Shown: one piece after another, positions 19,999 through 33,200 of the stretch
Numbering within the stretch: the first letter of the stretch is position 1
How the letters are laid out: each line of letters opens with the position of its first letter
DNA from: Chrysophaeum taylorii
Lineage: Eukaryota > Sar > Pelagophyceae > Pelagomonadales > Pelagomonadaceae
DNA: 64,000 bases
Direction: 5' to 3'
Assembly (NCBI GenBank): GCA_029834535.1
Contig: JAQMWT010000396.1
Location: 54,255 to 118,254 of the forward strand
Translations under genes and position numbers: made by a program
Notes under the pieces: generated by a model
Databases searched by the model: none
Told to the model about the DNA's origin: nothing
The model's input: the letters and a program-made list of their open reading frames with translations, nothing else

Positions 19999-20370
19999 TT
20001 AAGGTACGTAAATCTGTTGCTGGAATAACTTGATATCCTGTGCATCAGACATAGCGGTATGTAAAGATTGAATCTCTCCTTTTAACTGGCGTAAAGATTC
20101 AACCACATTGTCGTTAGATTTTTTTTTGTCTGACGTGGACTCGGCGGATGATGGATGGAGTTTCGACTGGTGCTGGTGTTTCACCTTCAAATTAATTAAT
20201 TTATTACCCGAAAAGGCATCAATTATAGCAGAGGGATAGCCAACCTGGACTATAGATAGCACGTTTTTGAAAGCAGACTGATGCTCAGGTGAAAGTTTTG
20301 AAAAAAGTAATTTAGCATTGGCCGTACCCTCTCTCGGAAGAAGTCGCATTAAGTTGGTGAAAGACATCAT
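19999..20370 (-). CDS. Hypothetical protein segment with a coiled-coil C-terminus
   Basis: This is a 123-codon frame starting at adjacent ATGs. It contains helix-forming stretches (LLFSKLSPEHQSAFKNVLSI) and a charged, heptad-like C-terminal part (VVESLRQLKGEIQSLHTAM). Immediately upstream, in another frame, NPDELLINVLIEKLRE looks like the same protein across an intron, so the true start is probably further upstream. Its function is unknown. Base composition matches the AT-rich stretch around it rather than the GC-rich genes. Confidence 0.35.
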   Translation of the reverse strand: MMSFTNLMRLLPREGTANAKLLFSKLSPEHQSAFKNVLSIVQVGYPSAIIDAFSGNKLINLKVKHQHQSKLHPSSAESTSDKKKSNDNVVESLRQLKGEIQSLHTAMSDAQDIKLFQQQIYVP

Positions 20371-20862
20371 TCACGAAGCTTTTCAATGAGCACATTAATA
20401 AGTAGCTCATCAGGATTGGTCACGACACAGTTTTTTATCTTCAACGGACTGTAGTAATGACCAAGCCGCTACAAGAATCTCAAGATTAACGTTCGAGATA
20501 TAAGGCAGCTGTATCAAGAAGAGAGGAGCGTTGGCGTCAGGGTTGAAGATGATTTTAGAAGCATCCACGTTATGAAATAGCCATACATTTCATGGGCGCC
20601 TCTTTGAGCAGCTTGTTTGTTGATTGCAATGGACTTTCCAAGGCGGGCGGGCGGAGAATGATAGCTCTCATGTGTGCAGCTGGATCATCATTATAGCACG
20701 AAAGATGAAAAGATTGTCGACTATTTAGGATTAACGCTGTCCCGCGCAACGACAAATTACACATGACACAAATCAACAGAAAGAACGGACGCGGCGGTAC
20801 GCCAAATCAATGTGAAGCGTGTTGGTCTGACGCGAGATGGTCCTCGATGATTTTGTCAAGGC

Positions 20863-21408
20863 TCATCTTCGGTGCGAGTACGAGGGGTGCGCGTACCCAG
20901 CGTATATTGGTTTTATTATAGCATTTAGTACACGCCACGTGACAACGGCTTTAATGGGTGGGTATCGATGAAATCGAATACCCTCGTTTGTCGTCGGTAT
21001 GTTAGGCGGCGCGTTCCGGATGCGCTTCGCCTTTGCAGTTCGTGGACGATGTAGTGGACGGGTTCCTGTTGTGAGAAAGTCTGGCGAGACGCCGAAGAAG
21101 GTAGCGCAGAGGCAGGACTGGTTGACCACGTAATTGCCGAAAGCGTGTGTGACTAGCACGGTCGAACTATAGTTGTAGCGAGTAGGCCGCTTGCGCTGTG
21201 CTTTTTTCTTGGCCGACCGACCGCAAAGCCGACGCGCTCTGGTCGTCGGCGATGAGGGCTCGCACTGAGCGCACGCGGTCACCTCGAGTGCGGCGGTCCG
21301 AGCGGGGCGGACGACGCAGACGAGCCGCTCGTCTGAGACGGAAGAGAAGACGTCGAGCTCGGGCTCCGCTTCCTGCCAATGGAGGTTCGGTTCCAGTCGA
21401 GCGAGCAT
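20863..21408 (-). CDS. Hypothetical ORF, 181 aa
   Basis: The frame is opened by ATG at 21,408. The N-terminal third is acidic and hydrophobic (LDVFSSVSDERLVCVVRPA) and the middle is basic (RSAKKKAQRKRP). No domain is recognised. A second minus-strand frame overlaps upstream (21,279-21,725) and could be a preceding exon. Base composition alone could sustain such a frame in GC-rich DNA, so coding status is doubtful. Confidence 0.2.
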   Translation of the reverse strand: MLARLEPNLHWQEAEPELDVFSSVSDERLVCVVRPARTAALEVTACAQCEPSSPTTRARRLCGRSAKKKAQRKRPTRYNYSSTVLVTHAFGNYVVNQSCLCATFFGVSPDFLTTGTRPLHRPRTAKAKRIRNAPPNIPTTNEGIRFHRYPPIKAVVTWRVLNAIIKPIYAGYAHPSYSHRR

Positions 21409-21799
21409 CTATACGCTGCGCCAGGTCCGACCATCCCGATCGTCTTCGACCCGCCGACGAGCAACAAAACGGATAACGCTCTCCGCTGGCGCCATGTCGC
21501 TTGCGCGGACGTGGACCGCGCAACCCCACGTTGAATCTCCGCCTCGTCGTCATCGACCTCGGACTGCCTCGTCGTCGACGCCCGCGGCCTGCTCCAACGC
21601 GCCTGCAGGCAGAGATCCAACAGCTGCTTCTCCTGGCCTGCCGTTAGTAGTCGATCCATTCGGTTGTGCAAGTGTCCAGGTCGGCCAACGGCCGCCGCCA
21701 AAGGACCGCCATCTGCTCCTAACAACGACGGCGGCGGAACCCGACGCGACGGATCCGAGCGGAAATAAATGACCCGTCCAAACGACCCGTTTTTGGTCG

Positions 21800-23700
21800 A
21801 AAGCAGGTCATGTGGCTTACTTCTTCGACTTTTTATTTCCGCTCAGCCACAAATATAGGTCCAACATACTACACCCCAAAGCCCTATTACAACAACCACA
21901 AACCTGTGTCCAATACCGTTTTACCACAAAAAGAAACTCGAACGGCACCAACCGATAAACCCAACACCACAAATGTATCCGATACCGTTTTGCCACAGCC
22001 CCGAAACTGCGCCCGCAAAGTTTTCCGACCAATCTGTTAATTCTGTCTCCACCGAACCCTATTTCCTCTTGTCATGTCGTCACGTATGTCAATTATGCTC
22101 GTTTTCGTCTGTTAGTTCATTATGTGTTCCTTCCCCTTTGTGCCGCGCATTCCTGTGTTGATCCCTTCCACGTCGAGGCTCGGAGTCTTCTATACGCAGC
22201 GAACCAGCAGCGAAATTTGCTTCCACTCGTCTCCGTGAAGCTTTGGCGGCGTCCACAAACCCTAAACTGTCCTGGATGGCTCAACAATGCCATCGCCAAG
22301 GAATAATTATGCTCGAGGTCGCGTCTTGGATTGGTTGGGATGTTGTCCGTGGTCCACCAACTTTTACCGGAATTATCCTGTCGTTTCAAGTCCTACAAAG
22401 GTCGACTCGACTACCACGATACCTACTCGCCCGTGGCAAATATCGTGGTCACTATCCGCTTACATGTGGTGCAGTTCGCGACTGGGATCTCTCCATAAAG
22501 TCAGTTCCGCCTTCATTCAAGCACCCGTAGCTGAAGATATGTATGACTGGCCCCCTGAAGGCAACCAAAGGATGGCTCCAAGATCCTCTACAATAACTAC
22601 GCCCCTGCTGGTACGGCTGGAAACAAGATTGTCGAAACAAACTGGTGGCTCCACCTAGAGCGATTCCTTCCTTTGTGAACGATCTTATTGTGGCTTCGTT
22701 CGCAAATCTGGCAACAGCCTACGAAATCACGTTATATCGGCTGTCGTTATACGCCTTGTTTTCCAGTCGTTGATGATCTCTTCTTGTGGCTCTTTGAACC
22801 ACTATCAATCTTTCATGGCACAATTTTTTTTACGGATGTGTTGTGTTAACGATATTTTGATCTCCTTAGACTTATGTTGGTCTCCGCATTACCCGCGATC
22901 GTTCACGTCGTGCTATCGATCAGTCCCACGCTATCCGTGAGATTCTGACTGAACATCGCTATAATCAATTCGAAACCAGAAACCCGGCTCGGAAGAAGGT
23001 CTTCGTCTTTCTGCTGCAGATTGGCTTCTCCCGAACAATCTTTCGCGGCTCGTATTCCGTATCGTCGCATTGTTGGTTGGTTGGTTGGTTGTTTCTTTCT
23101 TTCTGTGATGATACGCCCTCACATCATTACGTGGACTACTACTTAATCAGTGTGCGCGACTTGCTGACAACCCTGGAAAGTTTCGTTGGCACGCAACCAG
23201 CCACTGTCTTCGATATCTCAACGGCACTACTCAAGATCTTGTTGCCATCGTCCTCTGCCGCAACTCAGACTCCAGCTGGGCTGATAACCCATTTCAACCT
23301 CCGGCTATTGTTTTACGCTTGCTGGCTCCCTCATCATTTCCTATTACTAGCAGGAATCAATATATTCTCGCCCGATCTTCTTCTTTCGAAGCTGAACTTC
23401 TCGTCTTATATACGGCCGGCCGATTGATTTCTCCTGCCTCCTCCTCACGGCTCTTTGACGATTTCAACATTCCACGTACCACTGTCCCCACGTATGTCGA
23501 CAATCAAACCACCGTTATCGCTGTCAATTTATGGCGCGTCGGACACGCCACGTCGATATTCGTTTCTGCAGCGCATACCATCGCGCCGCAATGGGATAAT
23601 GAATCTACAGCACATCCCACGCCTGGACAACTTAAGCGATATTTTTTACTGACTCGGAGCCCTGAGACTCATCTCTTCCTTCGCCTTCGCGCCCGCTTTC
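21800..23700 (+). mobile_element. Ty1/Copia retrotransposon relic, reverse transcriptase to RNase H
   Basis: Plus-strand blocks in Copia order: reverse transcriptase RLDYHDTYSPVANIVVTIR (about 22,402), VSSAFIQAPVAEDMYDWPPE (about 22,500), NKIVETNWWLHLERF (about 22,620) and a VNDILI box (about 22,840) where YVDDILI is usual. RNase H follows as SFEAELLVLYTAGRL (about 23,380) and YVDNQTTVIAVNL (about 23,493), then QLKRYFLLT near 23,635. Stops and frameshifts occur between blocks. Gag, protease and integrase are not recognisable, and I found no pair of long terminal repeats. The element is dead and truncated. Confidence 0.75.
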
Positions 23701-25474
23701 TCGTTTGCTGACTCGCTTATGTCATCATCTTCTTCCGTATTCTTGCTCCTTCCCACGTCATGACACCACTACCACCTTGCTGCTCCTTTTTTCTTTCTTT
23801 TCCGACACCCGTGTGAGTGAGCAACAACGGGTTGTGTGGGACCTGAGTCGACGACTCGTCAGAGTTGAGGTGGTGGACATCGCGGTTTTGAGCACGCAGC
23901 GAGTTTGTTTGTTGAGAGACGACCGGGTTTTCACGAGCAGGAGCACAAGTCACGCGACCTATCCACTCGCTCTTAGCCCAACAACTCCGCGGTAGAAGAA
24001 CCCGGCGGCCCGTGGCGAACGGCATGCATCCGTGTCCAGGGGGGTGCCGGAGACGTAGGCGATCCGAGCAACGAAAAAAGGCGGCTCATAACGAAGCAAA
24101 GTGCATGCCTATCTCGCTCGCTGCAATGTGGCGGCGCCCCGCTCGATTACCGCCGCTTCCGGCTCCCGCGCCGACGGCTGCGAGAGACAGCGCCCGCCAC
24201 GAGCCGCCAGCACTTTGTTGTCGACGTGATTCGCGAACGTCGGTCGGGAAAGAAGTCACGCCGACAGAAGGAAGTCAACGCAGCTGCTGCGGCCCTCCAC
24301 CTAAACAAGAGTAGTAGAAGAAAAGGCTCTAAAAGTGGTTATTCTGGAAGGGCGGCTATCACCAAACCCGCGGCGAGTCGAGGTCATGATGGAAGCCGTC
24401 AACCACCGAGACTGGAGCATGTGGCTGTACGCAGCTTGGCGGCGGCGAATACAGCAAACGGCTGCTGCTTGACCGGCCGGCTAAGTTTCTCGAATCGCGA
24501 CATCTTTCTTCGAAAGCGCGAACATCATGCTCCGCCCTCGAGATGCCTCTTTTTCTCAGCGGCGAAAACTCAGTATAAAGCGTGCGCCCGGTACGCGATA
24601 TGAGCTTGTCGAAATTAGACCCACGCAATCGCGCGATGCACCCCTTCTTACATCTCTTGCTGACGCACCCAGCTCATCCTCGGTAGCAGCCGCCTCCGTT
24701 TCAGCTCCTCGACGGCCTTCAAGGCGGTAAACGCCGCCGAGTCCGCCAAATCCACGAACGATCTCATCCCGGGCCCGGGCGCCACATCTGTGAGGCCCAA
24801 CCGACGATAGCTTCGGCACCAGGGTTCAAGCTGATCGTGTCGGTCCTCGTCGTCGTCGTCGAGCCATAAGAGCGACGCCCAGATTCCCGATCCAAAAAGC
24901 TTCATCGTGAGCCAACGGCCACCCTCGACGTCTCCGCCGCACGTTGATGTCCCAGCGCGGCAGCCTCGCCGCCCCAGAGGATCGTCTGATCCCGGCCAAC
25001 GACCAACGAGTCCGCAAACCAGGACATAACTTAGAAGCGGCGGTTTACGAGACAAGGTTGACTTTTATGTCGATAGTCTCCACAGGACAAGGCGCTGGAG
25101 GAGGGTTGATGATACCTGTTAAACGCGGGCGCGTTTTTTGCACACTGTGCTTGACCTCCTCACTAGAGTATCAATTTGAACGTCGCCGCCACCACACACG
25201 GCGATATGTCCGTCGGCGAGGTCGGCACCTTCCTCCAGGACTTCTACACTCCATTTTGAGACGGAGGAAAGTTTCCTCGTTCACAGCACGACGACGACGA
25301 TCGGGCGCCACATCATCTACGCTGTCGACTTCTTCAGTGCCAGCAGCGAGGACATCATCGCGCTTCGTCTCGAAAACGCATGCATGCTTCTAGGTCGTCG
25401 CCGCCGCTAGACTGTCTTGCTAGACTGTCTTCAAGGCCGCCACGCAACATCGCCCTACGACATCACCCTGCTGC

Positions 25475-25945
25475 TTATAAGTTGACGAGTCGATCGAAGC
25501 GGTAGCGCTGAACACGGAGAACCGAAATTGTATACAGCGCTATCACAATGAGGAGTTTCGCTGGAACGCCCAACTTCGATAGCACTACTACTACTGCGAT
25601 TCGTGCGGATACGACGACACCAAGACGCGATGTTGGAGACAACATTTTTGTGCGCGAAAAAAAAAACCTCGTCGTCATGCCGCGATAAGAAGAGCCTGAC
25701 AACGAATGGCGAGCTTTTTCTCTTCGGCGAAGTAATATAATATCACGAAGGTCGACATCCCACGGCTGTTTTTTTCTCGGAAAATCATGCGCTACAGTTC
25801 TGAGGATCACAAGCGTGTGTTCTGACGACGACCAGCGAGCACCCTCTACATGATTCTCCGCACGAACACCCGACGATGCTCCAGTAGCAGCTGAAAGAAG
25901 CGTAGTACAGAATCTCGTGATTTGACGGTACAACAACATCACCAA
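25475..25945 (-). CDS. Hypothetical ORF, 156 aa, with a hydrophobic C-terminus
   Basis: The frame ends with a hydrophobic stretch (VVVSARIAVVVVLSKL, LLIVIALYTISVL) that could form membrane helices. No family is recognised. Codon usage cannot be judged from so short a frame. It lies in a region of mobile-element-like debris, so it may be spurious. Confidence 0.15.
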   Translation of the reverse strand: MVMLLYRQITRFCTTLLSAATGASSGVRAENHVEGARWSSSEHTLVILRTVAHDFPRKKQPWDVDLRDIILLRRREKARHSLSGSSYRGMTTRFFFSRTKMLSPTSRLGVVVSARIAVVVVLSKLGVPAKLLIVIALYTISVLRVQRYRFDRLVNL

Positions 25946-27289
25946 GTAAGGCTAGCTTCGGAGCAAATTAATTATGCACAGAACAGTTGGGCATTCTTCT
26001 GAGGTGTTGAAGAGCGCGTACCATCCGGCTTGCTTGCGCAGGTCTGACAGGACGACCTATCCTGGGACAAGGTGCTCTGACGATAATCTTCCATTATCGC
26101 CCCCAAATGACATGACTCGAAGCATGTATCGAGCCGTAACACAACGTGCTAAAGGAAGCAACTTGCAGAGGTGTGAGGAGCAAGCGACGCGCGGTGGCCG
26201 AGGATGCTGCCGTGGACGCCGCGAATGCGCGCTTGAATTAGGGGTGATGTATAATTCTAGCTGTCAACCAACCAACCAACCAAAACGGTCCTTGGATCTT
26301 CGCTCCAAGATGATCGAGCAACTGGTCGTACTCATTCATCCCGAGCGCACCATGCTACCTCACTAGAGTTGAGGTTTTGCGAAGGGTTCTTCCAATGCGA
26401 CCTGCGAAGACATTTTGCGAAGACATTTTGGGATCCACAGACGCCTGCAATAGACACACCGAACCACATCGAGCGCATCCAAGGTTGCGAGAGTGAATAA
26501 TGAATGACCACATCTTCGGGCAGTTTCTAGACCCCAACGCGGACCTGCAGCTCCTAGACACAGATGTTAGTCGAGTGGAGGAAGTGCACCTCACGTTGTG
26601 ATACGACATGCCAGAAGGCAGATCCAGCCTGGTTCGAGAGCTCTAACTAAATAAATAACTAAGACTTTAGACCTCTCGCCGAACACGGGAGCCAGGCCGG
26701 ACCGACAGGAGCCAGTCCAGAATCACGGGTTTGTAGACGAGGAGCGCCGAAAGGTCAGTCGGCGGAGAGTGATCATCAGGCGGGGAGACCGCGATCTGAC
26801 GACGCTGAATATATAACTCGAGTTTTGAGCCACGCGTTAGCCGACTATACGTCTTCAATTAAAAAACGAGTGGCGGAGAGCGCGAGTTAGCTGACTATAA
26901 TACGTCACCAGCAGGCGAGGGTGACGACGAGATCTATTGCAGTCGCCTCGAGGAGGTCATTCGTTGGCTAAATGGCGATGATTCATCGAAGGAAGCAGCC
27001 CCTCGACGGAGTCAACTGACGACGCCGCCGTGCGTGAAGAGGAGCTTGACGAGATACGGCTCACGCGGCCGCGAACGTCCAGTTCGGAGACTTGGACGGA
27101 GATGACACCGATGATGGCGCGGTTGTGATCTCCAAGTCCCAGCAGTGGAACTCGATCCTGGTGGTCTTGGGGCTGCGAAAGAAAGAAAATAACTGGCGGC
27201 GCCTTGTGCGCAGCAGCAGCATAAAGCTCGACTGAATATTCATGCTATGATGCGATTGCAGCAGCTGCGGACGCTTCGAAAGTCACGCC

Positions 27290-27964
27290 GTGCACACGAC
27301 CATTTCCTTAGCACAGGCAGGCAGGCTTCGAGATGCTTTCTTCTTTGTTGTCACGACGAAGATGTTCAAAATAATCTCTCTCCGAAGCATCTTTTATGAA
27401 AGGCCGCCCCTACATTCGATTCGACGGCGGCGAAAGCAGTCAACGTCTTCGTCCGAAGACGCTGAATTGGAGGAGCGTCTTGCGGAGGAGGAGCATGTCG
27501 AGAGTCGATATCGCGAAAACTATTCCTACTTTGCGCATAGGGTGCGTGCGGCGCACGGTCCCACCGCCGGATGTACTGGAGGCCGGGCTGGAAAAAAGGT
27601 CGTCGAACTTTTCGCGAACTCGCCGCAATTGGTAAGCAGCTCTTCACCAATCAGACGTGGCGCGAATATATATCGCGGCGCCATTATTGGACACGTTCGA
27701 CGTGGGTGTCTATCAGATCACCCAGAGCTCAATTACTATTTTGTCTGGTCAAGATTACTCGTGATGGGCGTCCTGTTTTTTTTTTACTGCTGCACTATTC
27801 GTGCAGCTTCCTTCGCAGCTACTGGAAGGATACCATCATTTTCACTTGCGGCGACGAAATCTGGTGGTGGCACTCGCGTCGCACTCGCCACGTCTCTGCA
27901 TCAGCCTCGTTCGCGGATTCAACTACCGCTGAAACAACGACGTGGCGGATGTGGACAACGGTGA
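27290..27964 (+). CDS. Hypothetical ORF, 225 codons
   Basis: An ATG-started plus-strand frame contains an acidic helical piece (SSEDAELEERLAEEEHVESR) followed by a hydrophobic segment (LLVMGVLFFFYCCTIRAASF). No domain is recognised. An overlapping plus-strand frame (27,571-28,008) is equally open, so the real reading, if any, is undecided. It could belong to a decayed element. Confidence 0.2.
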   Translation: MHTTISLAQAGRLRDAFFFVVTTKMFKIISLRSIFYERPPLHSIRRRRKQSTSSSEDAELEERLAEEEHVESRYRENYSYFAHRVRAAHGPTAGCTGGRAGKKVVELFANSPQLVSSSSPIRRGANIYRGAIIGHVRRGCLSDHPELNYYFVWSRLLVMGVLFFFYCCTIRAASFAATGRIPSFSLAATKSGGGTRVALATSLHQPRSRIQLPLKQRRGGCGQR

Positions 27965-30281
27965 CCTGCAGCCGATGTACCGCGGCTGCTTCTACACTCA
28001 TAGGTTGATCGAGTAAATTCAAGTGACGACAGCTTCGTGGTATGACAGGCCGGCGCATCTATTCTTTGTTTCAACGCATCCATTCTTTGTTTTGCAACTC
28101 GGGGGATTTTGCTTCCACAAGCGAAGCAGTTCTATGTCGTCAACTCTCGCGACGATGCGAATGAGGAAGGTCGGTGTCGGTGATGACGATGCTGATATTT
28201 GCGAGTCTGATGATGTTGTCTCTTGTGGCGATCGACGCTGCCTGAGGCATTGCGCTGGTGGGGCACAGCCGAGGGATATGTCATCCCGGTTACGCAGATT
28301 TTTCAACAACTCAACGGCGGAGAAAGAAAGAATCAAATCAAACTACCGGCGTTTCATGAACAATATATCCTCAAGTGCCAACGTGCACGACGACGACGCT
28401 ATCAATTAGTCCGAGGAGTTTGCTGACTGGTGGGAGAATCAAGTCAAGGCTCTCGAATCTCGCGCCGAGACTTTTTTTTCTTCGAGCAGGATTTCTTTCT
28501 GGAAGAATGCGGGCCTCTCTTGCGCGAATATGGCAAGGAGCGGCAGGTTTTGAATATTGCATGCACAATCGCTGGTCCCCTGCGCCGCCGAACAAGCCGA
28601 CGTCCACTGTGCGTGACGAGAATGTCCGGCTCCAAGCCGAGCTACGGGAGCCCTCACGACGACTGAAGGGAGCGCCGCCTTTCAAGATCCCGCACCCCGA
28701 CTGCCGTTGGCCCGCGGCGGATCGGAGGAGCCAAGGAATGATATGGATTCGCCGTTCATCGAGGAGCATGCCGATACGTCCACTGCCACTGAAGCCGCCG
28801 CCGTCGTGGTGCCTCCGAAGGTACCACCAACCTCCTGTCGCATTACCGTGCCCGACATTCATTCATTCAGGTCGCCCGCAGTCAGAGCTGCGACACGAGC
28901 CCGAGCCTACTCCGCCTGCTGCTGCTCCCACACATAGTCTGTCCGTGCCCCGGCCAGAATCTGGCTAACAGTCATACGACGAACCCCGTATAATGTCGCC
29001 GCCGCTGTGGCAAGAAAAGCGACGACCCGATTGCTATAAAGCATGGGAACCTGGGGGTAAAGAAAAGCTCCCGCGCCTTCTGCCGCGTCGATGAAAGCGA
29101 CAGGGAGCCAGGTTTCCCCATGGCAGGCTATGAATGCACCGAATAGCTCGACTCCACTATAATCATCATTGTTCTCTTTGTTGTGTGCTTTATCATCAGT
29201 ATATACGCAACCTGTAGTAAAAACGTCGTAGGAAACGCACAGGCCGGGGGGGCTGGCACGACGGCGGGCTGATGGGGAAGGCGCGCTGAGAGGCCCGCCA
29301 CCTCCGGCGACGCGGGAAGCGGCCTAAAAATGCCGCCTTTGGCGGCGGCTTTGGCGGCGTTGAATAGAATTTTCTACAGCCCGGGTATAAAATAAAATCT
29401 GCGCCGCCGATGTGACTGACATGACAACCAACTCGTCGATATCGTCTGCGCCCCCGGGCCATACCCCGTCCCACTGCGAACGTTCCGGCTGTTCTAACCA
29501 TGGAGGCGAACAGGTGCCAACCTACGCGCCGGGAGGGTGGCGGATGCCCTCGCAAGGCTCAGGATTCATGAGGCACAGTCCTCCATCGCAACCATGCGGT
29601 CGGCGATCAGGGTGCGGGCGTTACCCAAACAACTAATCAACCGAGCATTCATTCTGGCGAGTGTACACTGTATCTCCGAAAAAGTGGCGAAGTTTCAATA
29701 CAAAACTAGTATGTGCAGGGCCTTCGCCGCGATCTCGGACCTTGATCCTCCTGGCGGCGGCGATCTGCGCGTTGCCCGGTCATCAGGCCCCTCCAGGATC
29801 TCCGAAATGCGACGAACTCAGAGAAGCTCCAGGCGTTCGCGGAGGGCTCGGCCCAGAAGACAACTTGGACGTCAATGACATCGTCTATCACATCTGGCGC
29901 CTCGGGCCGTTGGCCCGCCCTCGATGATGACTTCTAGGGCTTCTTAACTTCACAAAGTTCCCATCCATCGGCACCCTGTGTCAGATCTCCAACCAGCAGA
30001 ATGGGCTGCTCGAATTTTACGCTGCCCGCGACAAGCCTCATCCAACTCGTCGCCGCGCTCTTCGAAGTCCGCGACACCAAGTGACGCTGTCGATACGCAA
30101 TGATACGGAAACATATATATAGGCGCGCGTGCCGCCAACAAGGTATTATAAAATGCCGAATCGATGATGAGGTCCGTCGCTGGTTAGGTACGAATATATG
30201 ACTCGACCGAATATCACTACATCCCCGAGAGTGGTTTGTTTGCGCCTCATTTAAATAAAATTATCCGCTCACGAAAAAGAG

Positions 30282-33200
30282 TTATCCGCGCGCATTATTC
30301 GAAGAACGGAGTTTGCGACGGTACTCGTTGACCGGCGGGTTAGTCGTTGGCTTCCGGTGGCGCTTGGCCCCCGGCGTGTTGGTCACGTCCGTTATCTTTT
30401 TTGAATCAAACTTGGCGAGCGCCTCCTCGAGGTCGGCGATGTGGAGGCCGCGCTCGAGGATCTGCGCGTCGCGCGCGGCGCACTCGCGAGCGAGTGTTCC
30501 CTTGAGAACGTCCGTCTCGTCCTTGAGGGCGGACAACTTGCGCTTGAGGGCGACGGCCTCGCCAACCTGGCGCTCCGCGTACTTCACTTCCGCTCGACTC
30601 GCCTCTAGCGCCGCCTCTGCGATTTCCTTTGCAGCCGACGCGGCACCGAACGCCGCTGCCGACGCCTTGTCGGCGGCGTCCCGGGCCGAGGCGACTTCGG
30701 CATTTGCCTCCGCGGCGTCGGCGACCTCGCGCCGAGCAGCCTCCGCGGCGCGCTGCTTCTCGGCCAGCGCCGCGGCGAGAGCGGCCTCTCCTGCCTCGGC
30801 GGCATCGCGCTGCTTTTCGGCCTCGTGCAGCGCTTCGGTGCCAGCGGCAGCAGCCTCCGCGGCATCGGCAGCGCGCTGCTTTTCGGCCTCGAGCTCGGCG
30901 ATTGAGGCTTTCTTCTGGTCGAGAATCACAGCCTCGTACTGAGCACGTAGAGCGGAGGTGGCGGCGGCAACAGCGGCCTCGGTGGCGAGTGTGGCACGCT
31001 GCTTCTCAGCCTCGAGCTCGGCAACGGCGGCTTGGTTGTGGTTGGAAAGACTCTCCTCGTACTGAGCACGTAGAGCGGAGGTGGCGGCGGCAACAGCGGC
31101 CTCGGCGGCGAGTGCGGCGCGCTGCTTCTCAGCCGCGAGCTCGGCAACGGCGGCTTGCTTTTGATTGGATAACAAGTTCTCGTGCAGCGCCGCGGTCGCA
31201 GCGGCCGTGGCCTGTGCGGCATCGACAGCAAGTTGCTTTTGAGCCTCGAGCTCCGCGACGACGGCTTGCTTCTGGGTGGAGAGCGCGGCCTCGTGCAGCG
31301 CCGCAGTCGTAGCGGCAGTGGCCTCTGCAGCATCGACAGCGCGTTGCTTTTGAGCCTCGAGCTCAACGATGGCGGCTTGCTTCAGGTCCGAAAGTGCAGC
31401 CTCGTGCAGTGCTGCGGTCGCAGCGGCAGTAGCCTTTGCAGCATCGACAGCGCGTTGCTTTTGAGCCTCGAGCTCAACGATGGCGGCTTGCTTCAGGTCC
31501 GAAAGTGCAGCCTCGTGCAGTGCTGCGGTCGCAGCGGCAGTAGCCTGTGCAGCATCGACAGCGCATTGCCTCTCAGTTTCGAGCTCAGCGACGGCGGCTT
31601 GCTTCAGGTCCGAAAGTGCAGCCTCGTGCAGTGCTGCGGTCGCAGCGGTAGTAGCCTGTGCGGCATCGACAGCGCATTGCCTCTCAGTTTCGAGCTCAAC
31701 GACGGCGGCTTGCTTCAGGTCCGAAAGTACAGCCTCGTGCAGTGCTGAGGTCGCAGCGGCAGTAGCCTGTGCAGCATCGACAGCGCGTTGCTTCTCAGTT
31801 TCGAGCTCTGCGACGGCGGCTTGCTCCAGGTCCGAAAGTGCAGCCTCGTGCAGTGCTGAGGTCGCAGCGGCAGTGGCCTTTGCAGCATCGACAGCGCGTT
31901 GCCTCTCAGTTTCGAGCTCAGCGACGGCGGCTTGCTTCAGGTCCGAAAGTGCAGCCTCGTGCAGTGCTGAGGTCGCAGCGGCAGTGGCCTTTGCAGCATC
32001 GACAGCGCGTCGCTTCTCAGTTTCGAGCTCTGCGACGGCGGCTTGCTTCAGGTCCGAAAGTGCAGCCTCGTGCAGTGCTGCGGTCGCAGCGGCAGTAGCC
32101 TGTGCGGCATCGACAGCGCATTGCCTCTCAGTTTCGAGCTCAGCGAAGGCGGCTTGCTTCAGGTCCGAAAGTGCAGCCTCGTGCAGCGCTGCGGAGGCTG
32201 CGGCAGTGGCCTTTGCAGCATCGACAGCGCATTGCCTCTCAGTTTCGAGCTCAGCGACGGCGGCTTGCTTCAGGTCCGAAAGTGCAGCCTCGTGCAGCGC
32301 CGCGGAGGTAGCGGCAGTGGCCTCTGCAGCATCGACAGCGCGTTGCTTTTCAGTTTCAAGCTCAGCGACGGCGGCTTGCTTCAGGTCCGAAAGTGCAGCC
32401 TCGTGCAGTGCTGAGGTCGCAGCGGCACTGGCCTCTGCAGCATCGGAAGCGCGTTGCTTCTCAGTTTCAAGCTCAGCAACGGCGGCTTGCTTCAGGTCCG
32501 AAAGAGCAGCCTCGTGCAGTGCCGCGGAGGCAGCGGCAGTGGCCTGTGCGGCATCGACAGCGCGTTGCTTTTGAGCCTCGAGCTCAACGATGGCGGCTTG
32601 CTTCAGGTCCGAAAGTGCAGCCTCGTGCAGCGCCGCGGAGGCAGCGGCAGTGGCCTCTGCGGCTTCATCTACAGCGCGTTGTTTTTCAGCCTCGAACGAC
32701 GCCGCAGCGGTAGCAGCAGTGGCCTCTGCGGCGAGTGCGGCGCGCTGCTTTTCAGTCCCAAGCTCAGCAGCAGCGGCTTGGCTGTGGTCTTCGGAGAGCC
32801 TTGCCTCGTAGTGAGCACGTAGGGCCGCGGTGGCGGCAGCAGCGGCCTCCGCGGCATCGGCGGCGCGCTGCTTCTCGGCCTCGAGCTCAGCAACGGCGGC
32901 TTGCTTCAGGCCCGAAAGCGCGGCCTCGTGCAGCGCCGCGGAGGCAGCGGCAGTAGCCTCTGCGGCTTCATCTATAGCGCGTTGCTTTTCAGCCTCGAAC
33001 GACGCCGCAGCGTCAGCAGCAGTGGCCTCTGCGGCGAGTGCGGCGCGCTGCTTTTCAGTCCCGAGCTCAGCAGCAGCGGCTTGGTAGTGGTCTCCGGAGA
33101 GCCTTGCCTCGTAGTGAGCACGTAGGGCCGCGGTGGCGGCAGCAGCGGCCTCCGCGGCATCGGCGGCGCGCTGCTTTTGAGCCTCGAGCTCAGCAACGGC

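Larger units (their letters stand above)
19230..21770. other. Low-GC stretch with unassigned minus-strand open frames
   Basis: The part from 19,240 to 20,800 is AT-richer than its surroundings, like 3.3-6.3 kb. Minus-strand blocks such as PLFLIQLPYISNVNLEILV (near 20,500), NPDELLINVLIEKL (near 20,400) and the frame ending at 19,999 read like exons of one unrecognised helical protein. I could not build a consistent model. From 20,800 to 21,770 GC rises and minus-strand frames overlap without a clear choice. Confidence 0.3.
23701..30281. other. Long stretch without a supportable gene
   Basis: It contains many short open frames on both strands and no recognised domain. Protein-like blocks include VGTFLQDFYTPFETEESFLV (plus, near 25,220), FVDLADSAAFTALKAVEELK (minus, near 24,730) and VIPVTQIFQQLNGGERKNQI (plus, near 28,285). 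They may be debris of unidentified mobile elements or genes. Tetranucleotide repeats (CCAA)n lie near 26,264-26,283. The part nearest the kinesin (29,900-30,280) should include its 3' flank. Confidence 0.35.
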